A DNA stretch of 64,000 nt, taken from Fidelibacterota bacterium. GTDB lineage: Bacteria > Fidelibacterota > Marinisomatia > Marinisomatales > Marinisomataceae. The stretch lies in contig JAOIOW010000001.1 of assembly GCA_028140795.1 (NCBI GenBank), positions 88,466 to 152,465 of the forward strand, given 5' to 3'. Below, piece after piece: positions 1-10,800 of this stretch; positions within the stretch are counted from its first letter, which is position 1; each line of letters begins with the position of its first letter. A model generated the notes under the pieces. That model made no database searches. It was not told the origin of the DNA and worked only from the letters and a program-made list of their open reading frames with translations. A program made the position numbers and the translations under genes.

Positions 1-3000
1 AGCTAAAATCTTTTTAGCAGCACCCTTATGTTGCGGACTTAGATTATCAAACTTAAGTACAAGAGATTGTTCTTTCGATCTAATCTGATTTATCTGATCG
101 TATTCGCCAAACACTCCTTTTGGTGGAACATATTCAGGATTATCTTCATCATTAATTACAGAAACAATAAATGTACTATCTTGAGCAGTATATATATCTT
201 GACTTACAAGAGATGTACCTAATTCTTGCCAAGCATTACCTACTAATTCAATTTTTGCTATTTCAAGTTGAGATGCCTCTGATACCCCTGAAACTACTAA
301 TCTAACAGACTTAATTTCACTGAGTGAAATATCTTGAATTCTTTCAAAGTCGCTTAATGGAACTCTAATTAATCTCCAACCAGTCTTGAGTCCATTTACT
401 TCTGTAGATCCAGCAACATAAGTACTGTCATTTAATGAGATAGTTTTGGTAAAGTAATCATTTGTTCTATCAAGAAAACCAGATTTATCCAAATCCTCAG
501 TATCAGGATATTTACCACCAGTTTGAATTCTATCTCCAGTTCCGTTTCCTTCAGTACCATTTACTTTTTCATAATTAGAACTTCCTTCTGAATAGCTCCA
601 ATTATCTCCATTTGGATCATTTACATCAACATCAGAAGAACTATTTATTAATACTGTTTCTCCGCTGTCTAATAATTGTTGGTAGGTAAGTCCATCATCT
701 AAACAACCCCCAAATCCGTTTTCAAATTCATTAAAACATCCATCTAAACCTGTATCTTCATTGTCTTCAAGAAAACCATTTCCTAGCGCAAGGCCAGCCT
801 CTGGAATGTCTTCAGTATTTAAAATTCCATTTCCATCATAGTCTTCACTTATTTTTCCTAAATCTATTGTTAAGTTTCCCTCTTCACCTTTAAGCCATAT
901 CTCAAAAAACCTAGTTCTGGTTTGATCATAGTCTCCGATGAACATGGGTGTTGTTATACCAGCCCATAAAGAATCTGGGTCTGTTGTAGATTGAAACTCT
1001 TGAGGTTGATATTTTAGAACCAAAACATCTGTTGTTAGGTTTTGAGCTCTTTGTGATGTTGAAACATTAGGCCAAATATTATTTGTTAAAACCTGGGAGT
1101 AAGGATTATACCAATACATTTTTAACCTATTTCTCTGATCATACTCTTGATTATTTTGAAGATCGATAGGAGCAGATGATATGTTCCAAAATCTTCTCAA
1201 TATTGAAGGGTTTGTTACTCTTTTAGACCCCTCAAAATCATCTATGAATGCAACGCCATTACCATCACCGGTTCTTGAATTTGAAATAGAGTTAGGATTA
1301 GGTAATACCTGCGCTACCTCTCCTTCAATAGAAAAACTTGAGATTTTTTCAGCATTTAAAAAATTAAATTGATTAATTCTTGCAGATAAATTATCTAAGT
1401 CGGTTTCGTATCTCCCATTAATGTCCCATATAAAATTTTGAATAGGTTCATATCCAACTTCCACTTTCTTATTTACAATATCTTGGTCATAATAAAGAGC
1501 AGTCATTCCCAAAAAGGAATTGTCATCAAAGTCAATTTGTGCTCTTGAACCAACCATTATTTTTCTATCAAAAGTCACTAAATCGTGCTTATCATACGAA
1601 ATTTCTAAATCACTATTAGGATTAATATCTCCTGTTAGCATAATGACACCTGAGAAATAATCAATTTGGTAATCTTTCCCGCGTTCAAGTTTTTCACCAT
1701 CTGAAAAAATCTCTTCACTGCCTTCAACTAAAGTAAATCCTAAGTTGATAGTTGAAGTTGGATTAGTATAATTAACATTAAGCGTAAAACGTGAATCTCC
1801 TGTGTACTCTGTTCTGTTAGAAGATGTATACATTTTTCCTTCTTGCAAAAATTCAAATAAATCAGAGTTCTCATTACCGCCAACAATATCGTCGTTTGAT
1901 ACAAAAGGTAAAAGAGCTGGTAAATGAATTTCTCCTGTTTGGAGATTTACAATATTAGGGTTATTAAAATCAATTACTTCATCTGGTGTAGATGCTCCTG
2001 ATTGATTAAAATTATCTAAACCAAAAAGATTTAAAAATGTATTTCCATTATCAGCTCTATCGCTAATAGGAGTTGAAAAATTATCAATAATACTGACTTC
2101 CAAACTTTGCGAATCTATGTTTGTTGATCCCATTGAGTAAACATTCTTAAACATTAAGTCCCAAGCAGGATGATTGGGATGAGAAGATTGAGCCTTAATC
2201 ATTTTTAGAACTAAATTTGAATTTTGTTCAGATACTCCTTCACCAATTTGGATAATTAACTGTCCGGTTGAACGATCAACTAACTGAAAATGAGCAGCAA
2301 TAATTTCATTTTGTAATGAATTTCTCATTCGAATGAATCCCAAGTCTTCATTAATACTATAATCAGATCCTCTTTCAAGTCTAATAAATGCTCCCTCTTT
2401 ACTCTTGTCTGGATATAAAGATAAATCATTAGGATCAATATAGGCTGTCCCTGGGTCTGCTTGAGGATTATTTGATGCATCTATCTTGTATAATTCAAAA
2501 TTCCTGATTACAACATTTCCAATAGGATGTAAGCCATTTACTAGAGGGTAATATGAAGGAATTGATAAAGTAAATCCAGTATCTTCAATTGTATCGCTTG
2601 AACCATTTCTAAACCATTCATGAATGAAGAAATATAAATTTTTTCTGTAATCGTAGTCTTGAATCTGATTCAACTTTAATTCCGATGTACCTTTATATTT
2701 TTGGGATTGTTTTTTGGTTTTTTCTAAGGATGCAATACTGGTAATATTAACAGGTCCAAGCTTTGATAGGGCTTTTACTCCAAAAAGACCCTTATTTTGG
2801 CCTGAAAAAGTCACAAATTCCGTAGATGGCAAATTCAATGAAATATTACCCATTTCTAGTTTTTGAAGTATATCGTCATCTTCTCCCTGATAATCAACTC
2901 TAATCGTATTTTCCCAATCAAAATCACGTTCAGAGTTTTGATCTAGAGATACAGTAATTCTTTCACCAATCTTCCCTTGCACATTTAGTTGCTGTTTTTG

Positions 3001-3525
3001 ATCAAATTTGAAATTTGTTTTTTCTTGCTCCCTGTAAGAAGACCTAACAAGCTCTTGATCTTGATTCACTAGCTTTCCAGATAAGTTAATATTACCTTGC
3101 ACTCTCAAAGAAGCTCTCCCCAATGCACCTAGGTCAATATCAGCAATTTGCATGTACCTGTCTGTTCTTTTGCTTATAGTTGTATCAGACGCTGAAAGAA
3201 TGAAAGGTTGAGAAAAATTGAATGATTGGTTTGATAAATATAATGAATTGATATATTCATCAAATGTAGAAACATAAGGTGCTGAACTAGGACTATTTAA
3301 TATTTTTTCCGAAATAACTATTTTATCAAATGATGTTTCAAAAGAAACATTGTACTCTAAATATTTTTTATTAATTGAAAAAATACCAATCGGATAATTT
3401 GAAATATCATTTAAGGAATAATTTGTTTTTGATTTACTTTTAAAAGGGTCAAATCCAAAATCTTGGATAATATTTTGCCCAAAAATTTGGCTAATAAATA
3501 CTATTAACAATAAAATATTTTTCAT
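1..3525 (-). CDS. sprA: SprA-like giant outer-membrane protein (T9SS translocon/gliding family), 3' part missing
   Basis: The frame is open from the ATG at 3525 to the window edge, giving the first 1175 residues of a protein whose family is usually above 2000. Residues 1-17 form a signal peptide. SprA hallmarks follow: an NLSGKL segment, GEDDDILQKLEMGNISL near residue 213, a GLFGVKA segment, and IDDFEGS at residues 761-767, then an acidic stretch (DYDGNG, DNEDTG, DVNDPNGDN) around 895-960. In Bacteroidota, SprA is the outer-membrane channel of type IX secretion and is needed for gliding; that is family knowledge. Here a role in protein export across the outer membrane is inferred. The start abuts the rdgB stop with no gap, so the two are probably co-transcribed. 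No other T9SS component is visible in the window. Confidence 0.85.
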   Translation of the reverse strand, partial: MKNILLLIVFISQIFGQNIIQDFGFDPFKSKSKTNYSLNDISNYPIGIFSINKKYLEYNVSFETSFDKIVISEKILNSPSSAPYVSTFDEYINSLYLSNQSFNFSQPFILSASDTTISKRTDRYMQIADIDLGALGRASLRVQGNINLSGKLVNQDQELVRSSYREQEKTNFKFDQKQQLNVQGKIGERITVSLDQNSERDFDWENTIRVDYQGEDDDILQKLEMGNISLNLPSTEFVTFSGQNKGLFGVKALSKLGPVNITSIASLEKTKKQSQKYKGTSELKLNQIQDYDYRKNLYFFIHEWFRNGSSDTIEDTGFTLSIPSYYPLVNGLHPIGNVVIRNFELYKIDASNNPQADPGTAYIDPNDLSLYPDKSKEGAFIRLERGSDYSINEDLGFIRMRNSLQNEIIAAHFQLVDRSTGQLIIQIGEGVSEQNSNLVLKMIKAQSSHPNHPAWDLMFKNVYSMGSTNIDSQSLEVSIIDNFSTPISDRADNGNTFLNLFGLDNFNQSGASTPDEVIDFNNPNIVNLQTGEIHLPALLPFVSNDDIVGGNENSDLFEFLQEGKMYTSSNRTEYTGDSRFTLNVNYTNPTSTINLGFTLVEGSEEIFSDGEKLERGKDYQIDYFSGVIMLTGDINPNSDLEISYDKHDLVTFDRKIMVGSRAQIDFDDNSFLGMTALYYDQDIVNKKVEVGYEPIQNFIWDINGRYETDLDNLSARINQFNFLNAEKISSFSIEGEVAQVLPNPNSISNSRTGDGNGVAFIDDFEGSKRVTNPSILRRFWNISSAPIDLQNNQEYDQRNRLKMYWYNPYSQVLTNNIWPNVSTSQRAQNLTTDVLVLKYQPQEFQSTTDPDSLWAGITTPMFIGDYDQTRTRFFEIWLKGEEGNLTIDLGKISEDYDGNGILNTEDIPEAGLALGNGFLEDNEDTGLDGCFNEFENGFGGCLDDGLTYQQLLDSGETVLINSSSDVDVNDPNGDNWSYSEGSSNYEKVNGTEGNGTGDRIQTGGKYPDTEDLDKSGFLDRTNDYFTKTISLNDSTYVAGSTEVNGLKTGWRLIRVPLSDFERIQDISLSEIKSVRLVVSGVSEASQLEIAKIELVGNAWQELGTSLVSQDIYTAQDSTFIVSVINDEDNPEYVPPKGVFGEYDQINQIRSKEQSLVLKFDNLSPQHKGAAKKILA

Positions 3526-4116
3526 TTAAATTATTTTTTTAATTCTTGATACAAATTTAGAGATTGCTATTCCTCTATGACTTATCTGATTTTTTTGTTC
3601 TGAACTCATCTGAGCTAAAGACAAATTGAATTCAGTCGAACAAAATACAGGATCGTATCCAAACCCATTACTACCTAATCTAGATTGTAAAATTTTGCCT
3701 TCAATAGTTCCTTCGACATGAAAATCATTTATTCCATCAACAAATGAGATAATAGTACGAAATCTTGCTGTTCGAAATTTATCTTCTATACCATCTAATT
3801 TTTTTAAAAGTTTTATCATATTTTCTTCATATGTAGCATTTTTTCCAGCATAACGAGCTGTATAAAGTCCTGGTGCTCCGTTCAATGCATCAACTTCTAA
3901 AATTGTATCATCTGCAACAGAAGCAATTTTTGTATGATCAAAGGAAGCCCTTGATTTTATAAACGAATTTTCTTCAATAGTGTTTCCATCTTCAACTATT
4001 TCTCCAATTTCAGGAAAATCAGCTAAAGATAATATCTCATCAAAAAATGGTTGAATCTTTGCAGAAATTTCTGATACTTTGTGTTTATTTGAAGTAGCAA
4101 TAACAATATTTTTCAT
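3526..4116 (-). CDS. rdgB: XTP/dITP diphosphatase, RdgB/HAM1 family
   Basis: A 196-residue protein of normal family length. It hydrolyses non-canonical purine triphosphates (XTP, dITP, ITP) to monophosphates and keeps them out of DNA and RNA. Visible motifs are the N-terminal ATSNKHK nucleotide-binding loop (residues 7-13), ADDTILEVDALNGAPG with the metal-binding aspartates D69 and D70, GFGYDP at 151-156, and SHRG at 179-182. The usual ADDSGL reads ADDTIL here, two conservative-position changes beside the catalytic Asp. The TAA stop ends one base before the sprA ATG, so this is the first gene of an rdgB-sprA unit. A small inverted repeat touches the start codon. Identification is secure. Confidence 0.95.
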   Translation of the reverse strand: MKNIVIATSNKHKVSEISAKIQPFFDEILSLADFPEIGEIVEDGNTIEENSFIKSRASFDHTKIASVADDTILEVDALNGAPGLYTARYAGKNATYEENMIKLLKKLDGIEDKFRTARFRTIISFVDGINDFHVEGTIEGKILQSRLGSNGFGYDPVFCSTEFNLSLAQMSSEQKNQISHRGIAISKFVSRIKKII

Positions 4117-4131
4117 TTCTTAAACTAAGAA
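4117..4131 (-). repeat. 15-nt inverted repeat directly upstream of rdgB start
   Basis: TTCTTA and TAAGAA arms around a 3-nt loop lie immediately before the rdgB ATG on the minus strand. They occupy the place where a ribosome binding site would sit. The stem is weak (AT-rich), so a role in limiting translation is only a guess. Confidence 0.3.
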
Positions 4132-4187
4132 ATATTTATGTGTTTATTAAATAACTAATATTGCTTACCTTTTCAGGCATTTTTGTT

Positions 4188-4260
<73 letters not shown>

Positions 4261-4270
4261 CTTCTTTATT

Positions 4271-4804
4271 ATGAAACTTAGTAAAAAAAATATAGCAATT
4301 ATAATTGTGACTATACTTCTTGTGGTCTTTATTGGTTCTTTTTTGAGACAACCAAAAGTCTATACATTCTATAAAGAACAATTTGTACCAAGCGATATGG
4401 ATACTGTATTTGAATTTTTTTCAAGACCTGAAAATCTTGAGAAAATAACTCCATCATCAATGGGTTTTAACATTATAACTCCAACGCCTATTGAAATGAA
4501 GGAAGGGGCTGTAATTGACTATACCGTAAAAATTTTAGGTGTACCAGTTCGCTGGAGAACTATGATTACTAGCTATAAAGAAAATGAATATTTTGTTGAT
4601 GAGCAGCTCAAAGGTCCTTACAGTTACTGGCATCATAAACATACTTTTAAAGAGGTTGACGGAGGTATTTTAATTATAGATGAAATAACTTATGCTCTGC
4701 CAATTCAAGCATTTCGAAAAATTGTTCATCCAGTTTTGATAAAACCCCAGCTAAATCAAATCTTTGATTTCAGATTTCAAACAATTAAAGATAAATTTAA
4801 GTAA
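4271..4804 (+). CDS. Membrane-anchored SRPBCC (START-like) domain protein
   Basis: A 177-residue protein. Residues about 7-24 form one N-terminal membrane segment. The rest looks like a polyketide-cyclase/SRPBCC ligand-binding fold: a sequence around residue 35-60 (FVPSDMDTVFEFFSRPENLEKITP) is the characteristic first strand and helix, cut here into its readable parts. The family binds hydrophobic ligands or acts as cyclase or co-chaperone; the substrate here is unknown. I start it at 4271 because an upstream in-frame start would lie inside tRNA-Phe. The leader between the tRNA end and the ATG is only 10 nt and has no Shine-Dalgarno sequence. The TAA stop overlaps the next ATG by one base, so it is translated next to the DUF2878 gene and the efflux genes beyond. 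Confidence 0.75.
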   Translation: MKLSKKNIAIIIVTILLVVFIGSFLRQPKVYTFYKEQFVPSDMDTVFEFFSRPENLEKITPSSMGFNIITPTPIEMKEGAVIDYTVKILGVPVRWRTMITSYKENEYFVDEQLKGPYSYWHHKHTFKEVDGGILIIDEITYALPIQAFRKIVHPVLIKPQLNQIFDFRFQTIKDKFK

Positions 4805-5340
4805 TGATTAATTACATACTTTCTAAGTCAAACATAATGATAAATTATGTCGGTTTTACGATTGTATGGTTTTCCTGTGTCTACAGTGGGGCTAAAGGAG
4901 ATCCAATTATTGCTTTAATACCAACTTTTATTTTCTTATTACTTCATTTTCTAATTGTCACAGATCATTTAAAAGAAGAAATACAACTGATTGTTATTTC
5001 TATTATCTTTGGTTTAATAGTTGACTCTAGTTTTTCTATTCTTGGTTTTGTTAAATACAACGGTACATTAGATTTTGCGCCAAATCTAGCACCTCTTTGG
5101 ATAGTTTGTATGTGGGCAGGTTTTACAGCTCAGATAAATCATGCGATGAAATTTTTGATTGGTAGATATCCATTAATTTGCTTCTATGGATTGCTTGCGC
5201 CATTAGCATATATTGCTGGAGAAGGTATTGGCGCAGCTGTAGTCACAAATACTTATTTATCCTATGGATTTATTAGCATATCGTGGTCAATAAGTTTATT
5301 ATCTTTATTCAAAATTTCTGAATATTTAATGAGCAAATAA
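4804..5340 (+). CDS. DUF2878 family integral membrane protein
   Basis: A 178-residue, strongly hydrophobic protein with about six membrane segments. Family-typical features include a central Asp in GLIVDSSFSILG, a PLWIVCMWAGF segment around residue 95, and LAPLAYIAGEGIGAA near residue 135. The function is not established. In Gammaproteobacteria, homologues sit with DUF1295, cyclopropane-fatty-acid-synthase-like and FAD oxidoreductase genes, from memory of gene neighbourhoods. A second in-frame ATG at 4837 is a possible alternative start. It overlaps the SRPBCC gene by one base and ends one base before the TolC-like gene, so it is in the same transcript as the RND pump. Confidence 0.75.
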   Translation: MINYILSKSNIMINYVGFTIVWFSCVYSGAKGDPIIALIPTFIFLLLHFLIVTDHLKEEIQLIVISIIFGLIVDSSFSILGFVKYNGTLDFAPNLAPLWIVCMWAGFTAQINHAMKFLIGRYPLICFYGLLAPLAYIAGEGIGAAVVTNTYLSYGFISISWSISLLSLFKISEYLMSK

Positions 5341-5341
5341 G

Positions 5342-6763
5342 ATGAAAAAGATTATTTTTTTAATCTCTTTAATATTTTTTGGCTGTGCATCACAAAAACC
5401 TATTGAACCTAATCAAGTTTTGGATTTTGATGTTCCTGAGCAGTGGGAAGTAAGCATTTCACAAAATTTAGATTTTGATCGAGAGTGGTGGAAAATTTTT
5501 AACGATGATAGTCTAAATTCTTATTTGATTGAATTTATGGATGAAAATATAAATCTTGAAAAAGCTATGCTAAATACGAGAAAAGCCAAACAAGCATCAG
5601 TAATAGCGACTGGTAGTTTATTCCCATCAATTTCATTAAATAGCAGTGCCGTTGAATCTGAGCAGAACACTGCAGGATTTCCTCCATTCTTTTCAACTTT
5701 ATTTGGTCAATCATCAGATGAGGTAACCGTATTCACTCAAGAAAATTATAATCTATCACTTGGAACACAATGGGAAATTGATTTATGGGGCAAGCTTCGA
5801 CAAGGAAGAATTGCTACTAAACAACAATATCTATCTGCAAAGTATTATGAAGATTTTCTGAAGCTTTCGCTGACTGCTGAGGCATCTAAACTTTATTTTT
5901 CAATAATTGAAGCAGAACAAGTTTTAAATAATGCATCAAAAAAACTTAAAAATGCAGAAACTATTTTTGAACTTTATTCTCTACGCTACAATAAAGGGAG
6001 TATCTCCATACAAGCTTACCAACAATCAGAAATAATATTTAATGCAACAAAATCTGATTATAATAATAAACTTTTGATTGTTAATTCTCTTAAAAGGGAA
6101 GCAAAGTTGCTTGTAAAAGACTACCCTTCAACAGAATTTTTAGTTAACAATAACTTTCCTAAAAAATTACCAAGCATTCCAAGTACTCTGCCAGCAGATA
6201 TTGTCAAAAGAAGGCCAGATTTAATTGCTCAACAATATAATTTACTCGCTAATAAAGCTTTAGATAGGCAAGCTCTTCTTACTTTATTCCCAACATTTAG
6301 TCTTACTGGAAGTTATGGAAGCTCATCAAATGATTTAGAAGATTTAACTAATGAAGACTTTTCAGTATGGAATAAAGGATTAAACGTTTTTGTTCCGGTA
6401 TTTAATGCAGGAAAACTAATTACAAATAAAAAACTTGCTAAGACTAATAGAGAAATTGCAATGCTAGATTTTGTAAATACTTTGCTAAATGCATATAAGG
6501 AAGTAGAAAGTAGTTTTGAATCTGATTTGACATCAAATCAAGCTTTAGAAATAATTAATCAAAATATTATTTTGTCAGAAAGTATCTATAATACAACCTT
6601 TGAAGGATTTATTAAAGGATCTTCAACCTTCGAGGATGCTATTAATGCGAATAATGCACTTTATGACAATCTAGATTTAAAAGCTCGATTAGAAAAGGTT
6701 CGCATAGAACAGAGAATAAATTTAATTTTAGCTCTTGGCGGAGGATTTAAAACAAATGATTAA
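5342..6763 (+). CDS. TolC/NodT-family outer-membrane efflux lipoprotein
   Basis: A 473-residue outer-membrane factor that forms the exit duct of a tripartite RND pump. The N-terminus is a lipoprotein signal with lipobox FFGC, giving lipidated Cys15. The body has the two repeated long coiled-coil halves of the OEP family. LPADIVKRRPDLIAQQYNL around residue 280 is the well-conserved RRPD motif of this family, followed by SLTGSYGS and VPVFNAGK motifs in the second half. Its last codons overlap the start of the membrane-fusion gene by 8 bp, so translation is coupled. The exported substrate cannot be read from the sequence. Confidence 0.93.
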   Translation: MKKIIFLISLIFFGCASQKPIEPNQVLDFDVPEQWEVSISQNLDFDREWWKIFNDDSLNSYLIEFMDENINLEKAMLNTRKAKQASVIATGSLFPSISLNSSAVESEQNTAGFPPFFSTLFGQSSDEVTVFTQENYNLSLGTQWEIDLWGKLRQGRIATKQQYLSAKYYEDFLKLSLTAEASKLYFSIIEAEQVLNNASKKLKNAETIFELYSLRYNKGSISIQAYQQSEIIFNATKSDYNNKLLIVNSLKREAKLLVKDYPSTEFLVNNNFPKKLPSIPSTLPADIVKRRPDLIAQQYNLLANKALDRQALLTLFPTFSLTGSYGSSSNDLEDLTNEDFSVWNKGLNVFVPVFNAGKLITNKKLAKTNREIAMLDFVNTLLNAYKEVESSFESDLTSNQALEIINQNIILSESIYNTTFEGFIKGSSTFEDAINANNALYDNLDLKARLEKVRIEQRINLILALGGGFKTND

Positions 6764-7898
6764 AAAATTAAAACCATTATTTATTTTACTAGGCGCACTT
6801 GCTATATCATATTTATTGTGGCTGCTAGGTCAGGTACAACCTGATCCGGTAGAAGAAGCGCCAGCGCCGGACGTTATTGTTGAAATTCTAACCCCTAAAG
6901 ATTTTCAAATTCAAATAAGTTCTAACGGTACAACCAAGCCTCTCACCCAGACAGTATTGACTGCAGAAGTTGGTGGTGAAGTTATTTATCGTTCAAAAAA
7001 GTTTTCTGAAGGTTCATCAGTTATCGAAGGAGAAATTTTGGCAAAAATTGATGATACAGACTTACAACTACAGTACAAAAATGCTTTATTACAATTGGCA
7101 AATGCTGAAGTGCAGCATTCATTGCAACTAGCAGAAGCAGAAGTTGCCAAAGAAGCATGGGAAAAAATAGGTGATGGTATTGCTAGTGATTTGACACTTA
7201 AAAAACCACAGCTAAAGCAGACTGAAGCATTATTAGAAGTTGCTAAAGCTCAGGTAAATTCAGCTAAAAACAAATTAAACAAAACAGAAATTGTAGCGCC
7301 CTATGCTGGTAGAATTCAAAGTGTAAATATTGATTTAGGTACAACAATTATTCCTGGTCAACCAGTTGGAGCTATGTATACATCAAGTGAAATTGAAATT
7401 ACATTAGCTGTGAAAGATAATGATTTACAATTTTTAAGTATTCCAATGGATGGAAGAAAACTTAATCCAAGTGAACAAGCATCGGTAGTAATTGAAAGTT
7501 TTTACAAAGGAAAAACTCAATCTTGGGAAGGCAAACTTGAAAGAGTTGACGGGGTTATAGATCCTATAACAAGAATGATTAATCTGATAGCGGTCTTTAA
7601 AAATGACTTTATTGAAACAGATAAACCTAATCTTCCTATTGGTCTTTTTGTTGAAGCAAAAATTGATGGCATTACATTAAAAAATATTTTTGAAATTCCA
7701 ATTAATTCTATTTCAAAAGACAATGAAGTATATATTGTCGATAAAGATAATCAGCTAGAGTTAAGAAAATTAACCGTTTTAAAAAAATATAGTGAATTTG
7801 TGATTATTAAAGATGGATTAAAAGCTGGAGAAAGGATTGTTACTTCAAAACTCTCGACAGCTTCGAACGGAATAAAAGTTAACCCAGTTTATAAATAA
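6756..7898 (+). CDS. RND efflux membrane-fusion (periplasmic adaptor) protein
   Basis: A 380-residue HlyD/AcrA-like adaptor linking the inner-membrane pump to the outer-membrane duct. An N-terminal membrane anchor (residues about 7-25) is followed by a lipoyl half-motif (TVLTAEVGGEV), a short coiled-coil hairpin rich in Ala, Glu and Lys (about 90-170), the second lipoyl half (IVAPYAGRI), and beta-barrel and membrane-proximal domains. I chose the ATG at 6756 because GGCGGAGG lies 13-20 bases upstream and the start then overlaps the previous stop by 8 bp; an earlier in-frame codon at 6735 is less likely. The stop overlaps the RND gene start by one base. Confidence 0.93.
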   Translation: MIKKLKPLFILLGALAISYLLWLLGQVQPDPVEEAPAPDVIVEILTPKDFQIQISSNGTTKPLTQTVLTAEVGGEVIYRSKKFSEGSSVIEGEILAKIDDTDLQLQYKNALLQLANAEVQHSLQLAEAEVAKEAWEKIGDGIASDLTLKKPQLKQTEALLEVAKAQVNSAKNKLNKTEIVAPYAGRIQSVNIDLGTTIIPGQPVGAMYTSSEIEITLAVKDNDLQFLSIPMDGRKLNPSEQASVVIESFYKGKTQSWEGKLERVDGVIDPITRMINLIAVFKNDFIETDKPNLPIGLFVEAKIDGITLKNIFEIPINSISKDNEVYIVDKDNQLELRKLTVLKKYSEFVIIKDGLKAGERIVTSKLSTASNGIKVNPVYK

Positions 7899-10800
7899 TG
7901 CGTAGTATAGTTACTTGGTTTGTTAATAATAGTGTTCCTGCAAATCTTTTTATGTTTTTTTTAATAGTAGGTGGGTTTTTTGTATCATATCCTTCAATAA
8001 AAGCTGAATTCTTTCCAGTACCAGATCCAAAAGCTGTAACAATTATAGTACCATACCCTGGAGCTTCTGCATCTGAGGTTGAAGCTTCAATTTCCTCAAA
8101 GATTGAGGATCGACTAGAAGGTGTTGCAGGAATAAAAAAAATCAATTCAAATTCTTTAGAAGGTGGTGGATATGTAGGAATTAGAATATTCGCTAGTGCT
8201 GATTTCGACAACACGTTTGAAGAAATCAAAACTATTGTTGATGGTATTACCACTTTCCCTGAAAACAGTGAAGAACCAATTGTCAAAAAACTTGAGATTG
8301 TTGAAAAAGTTCTTGATGTAGTAATTCATGGGGATGTAGATGAAAATACTCTTTTGAGTGTTACTAAAAGTATCAACGAAGAAATTAAAAATCTCAGTGA
8401 AGTATCATTTACTGAAATTTATGGTAATAGAAATAGAGAAATATCTATAGAAATTTCTGAAAATAGTTTAGAAAAATATAATCTAACTTTTGATGAGATT
8501 GCATTTGCTATCAATATGGGCTCAATCGATTTACCTGGTGGTGTTATATCAAGTACTAAAGGCGACCTACTTATAAGAACAGTTGGCCAGTCTTACAAGG
8601 GAGATGAATTTGAAAATATTGTAATTAGAACAAATGCAAATGGTAGTACTCTGCTCTTGAAAGATGTTGCAGTCATTAAAGATACTTTTGAAGATGTTGA
8701 TAAATTCTTCAAATGGAATGGTACTAAAGCAATGTTTATAAGCGTAAATCTAGTTGGTGACCAAGATGTTTTGGATGCCTCTGATCAGCTAAGGAATTTT
8801 GTAAAAAATAAAAAAAATGATATGCCTGAAAATATTCAAATTGACTATTGGTATGATCAAGCAAGATTTCTTGAGGATAGAATAAATATTCTATACAAAA
8901 ATTTTGCAATTGGAATGTGTTTAGTACTAATTCTTTTAACTATGTTTTTAAGACCTTCAGTCGCTTTTTGGGTTGCCATGGGTATTCCCATATCTTTTGG
9001 AGGAGCATTATTATTACTACCACTATTAGGAGTTACAATAAATGTTTTATCAACTTTTATGTTTATCGTTGTACTTGGAATTGTAGTTGATGATGCTATT
9101 ATTGTTGGAGAAAATGTATTTCGTAGAAGAATTAAGCTTAAAGAAGATAACTTTACCTCAACTGTAAATGGTACTATGGAAGTTATGCTTCCAGTTTTCT
9201 TTGGAATTTTGACAACAATAGTTGTTTTTGCTCCTATGCTTGATTTAGCAGGTGATACTGGACCAATATGGAGAACATTTCCTTTAACAGCTATTCCTAT
9301 TTTAGTTTTTTCACTTATAGAATCAACTACAATTCTACCTGCACATTTAAATCATGCTGGTGAATGGTTTCAATATCGTTTTGTAAAATTTGGAAATATT
9401 TTAAGATCAGCAAGAAATTATTTTTCAAAAAAATTATATACTTTTGTAGATGATAATTGGCTTCCCTTAGTTAAAAAATCTATTAAAAATCGCTATCAAA
9501 CTGTTTCAATTTTTGTAGGTGTATTATTTATTTCATTTTCATTACTTGCTGGTGGATGGGTAAAGTGGCAGTTTTTCCCAGTATTAGAAGCTGAAGAAGT
9601 TGCAATTGTTATTGACCTACCAGAAGGAACACCAATTGATACGACAGAAAAAGTAACAAAAATGGTTGAGATGGAAGCTTTAAAACTAAAAAATGAATTA
9701 AATACAGAAAATAATAGAAAAATAATATCCCATGTTATGACAACTGTTGGTGATCAATATTTTAGTGCCCAAGAGGCAGAGAGTAGTCCAACTGGTCCAG
9801 TGCTCAAAGCTAGTTCAACCCCTCATCTTGGCGAAGTCGTAGTCATATTGACACCTGCAGATAGTAGATGGGGATTAACTGGTGCCTATGATATTATTAA
9901 TATTTTAAGAGAAAGAGTTGGGATTATTCCTGGTGTTGAAAGATTGAATTTTAGCGCAAATATCTTTAGTGCTGGTAAACCGATTCATTTTGAATTTTCA
10001 GGGAATAATTTTGATGATTTAAATCGAGTAATTAAAAATACTAGATTACTTCTTAGTAATTATGCTGGAATATATGATCTAAATGATTCCGATAAAATTG
10101 GTAAAAGTGAACTTCAAATTGAACTTCTACCAGCAGCTGAAGCATATGGTTTAACTACAGCCATTATTGCAAAACAAGTTAGACAAGCGTTCTACGGAGA
10201 AGAAGTTCAAAGGATTCAACGCCAAGATGATGATATAAAAGTTATGTTAAAGCTAACAAAAATTGAGAGGGATAACGCTAGAACGCTTGAAAATTTAAGA
10301 ATCAGAACTAATACTGGTATTAAAATTCCGTTGTACGCTGTGGCAAAAGTAAAGGAAATCCCAGGAAAATCTGCAATTAAGAGAATTGATGGTAAACGAG
10401 TTGTTGAAATAACCTCAGATGTAGATATTAGTAAAAATACATCCTCAATGATTTTGTCTACTATAATTGGTCCAGAAGGTAACCCAATAAATAGCTTAAA
10501 AAATATTTTAGACAAGGAACCTGGTGTATCGTTTGCACTTGCAGGAGAACCCGCAGAGCAGGCAGAACAACTTCAAGATATATTTGTAAAATTTGGTATA
10601 GCAATTTTTACTATTTTTGTTTTATTAGCAATTCCGCTTAAATCCTATTTTAAACCATTGATTATTCTATCAGCTATTCCATTTGGAATGGTTGGTGCTA
10701 TTTTAGGACACCTAATGCTCTTTCAACCAATGTCTGTTTTATCATTATTAGGAGTTGTAGCTCTTTCTGGAGTTGTGGTAAATGACAGCTTGTTACTAGT

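Noticed and set aside
1181-1372. Plus-strand 63-codon frame inside sprA
   Set aside because: It lies antisense within a long, motif-rich coding frame.
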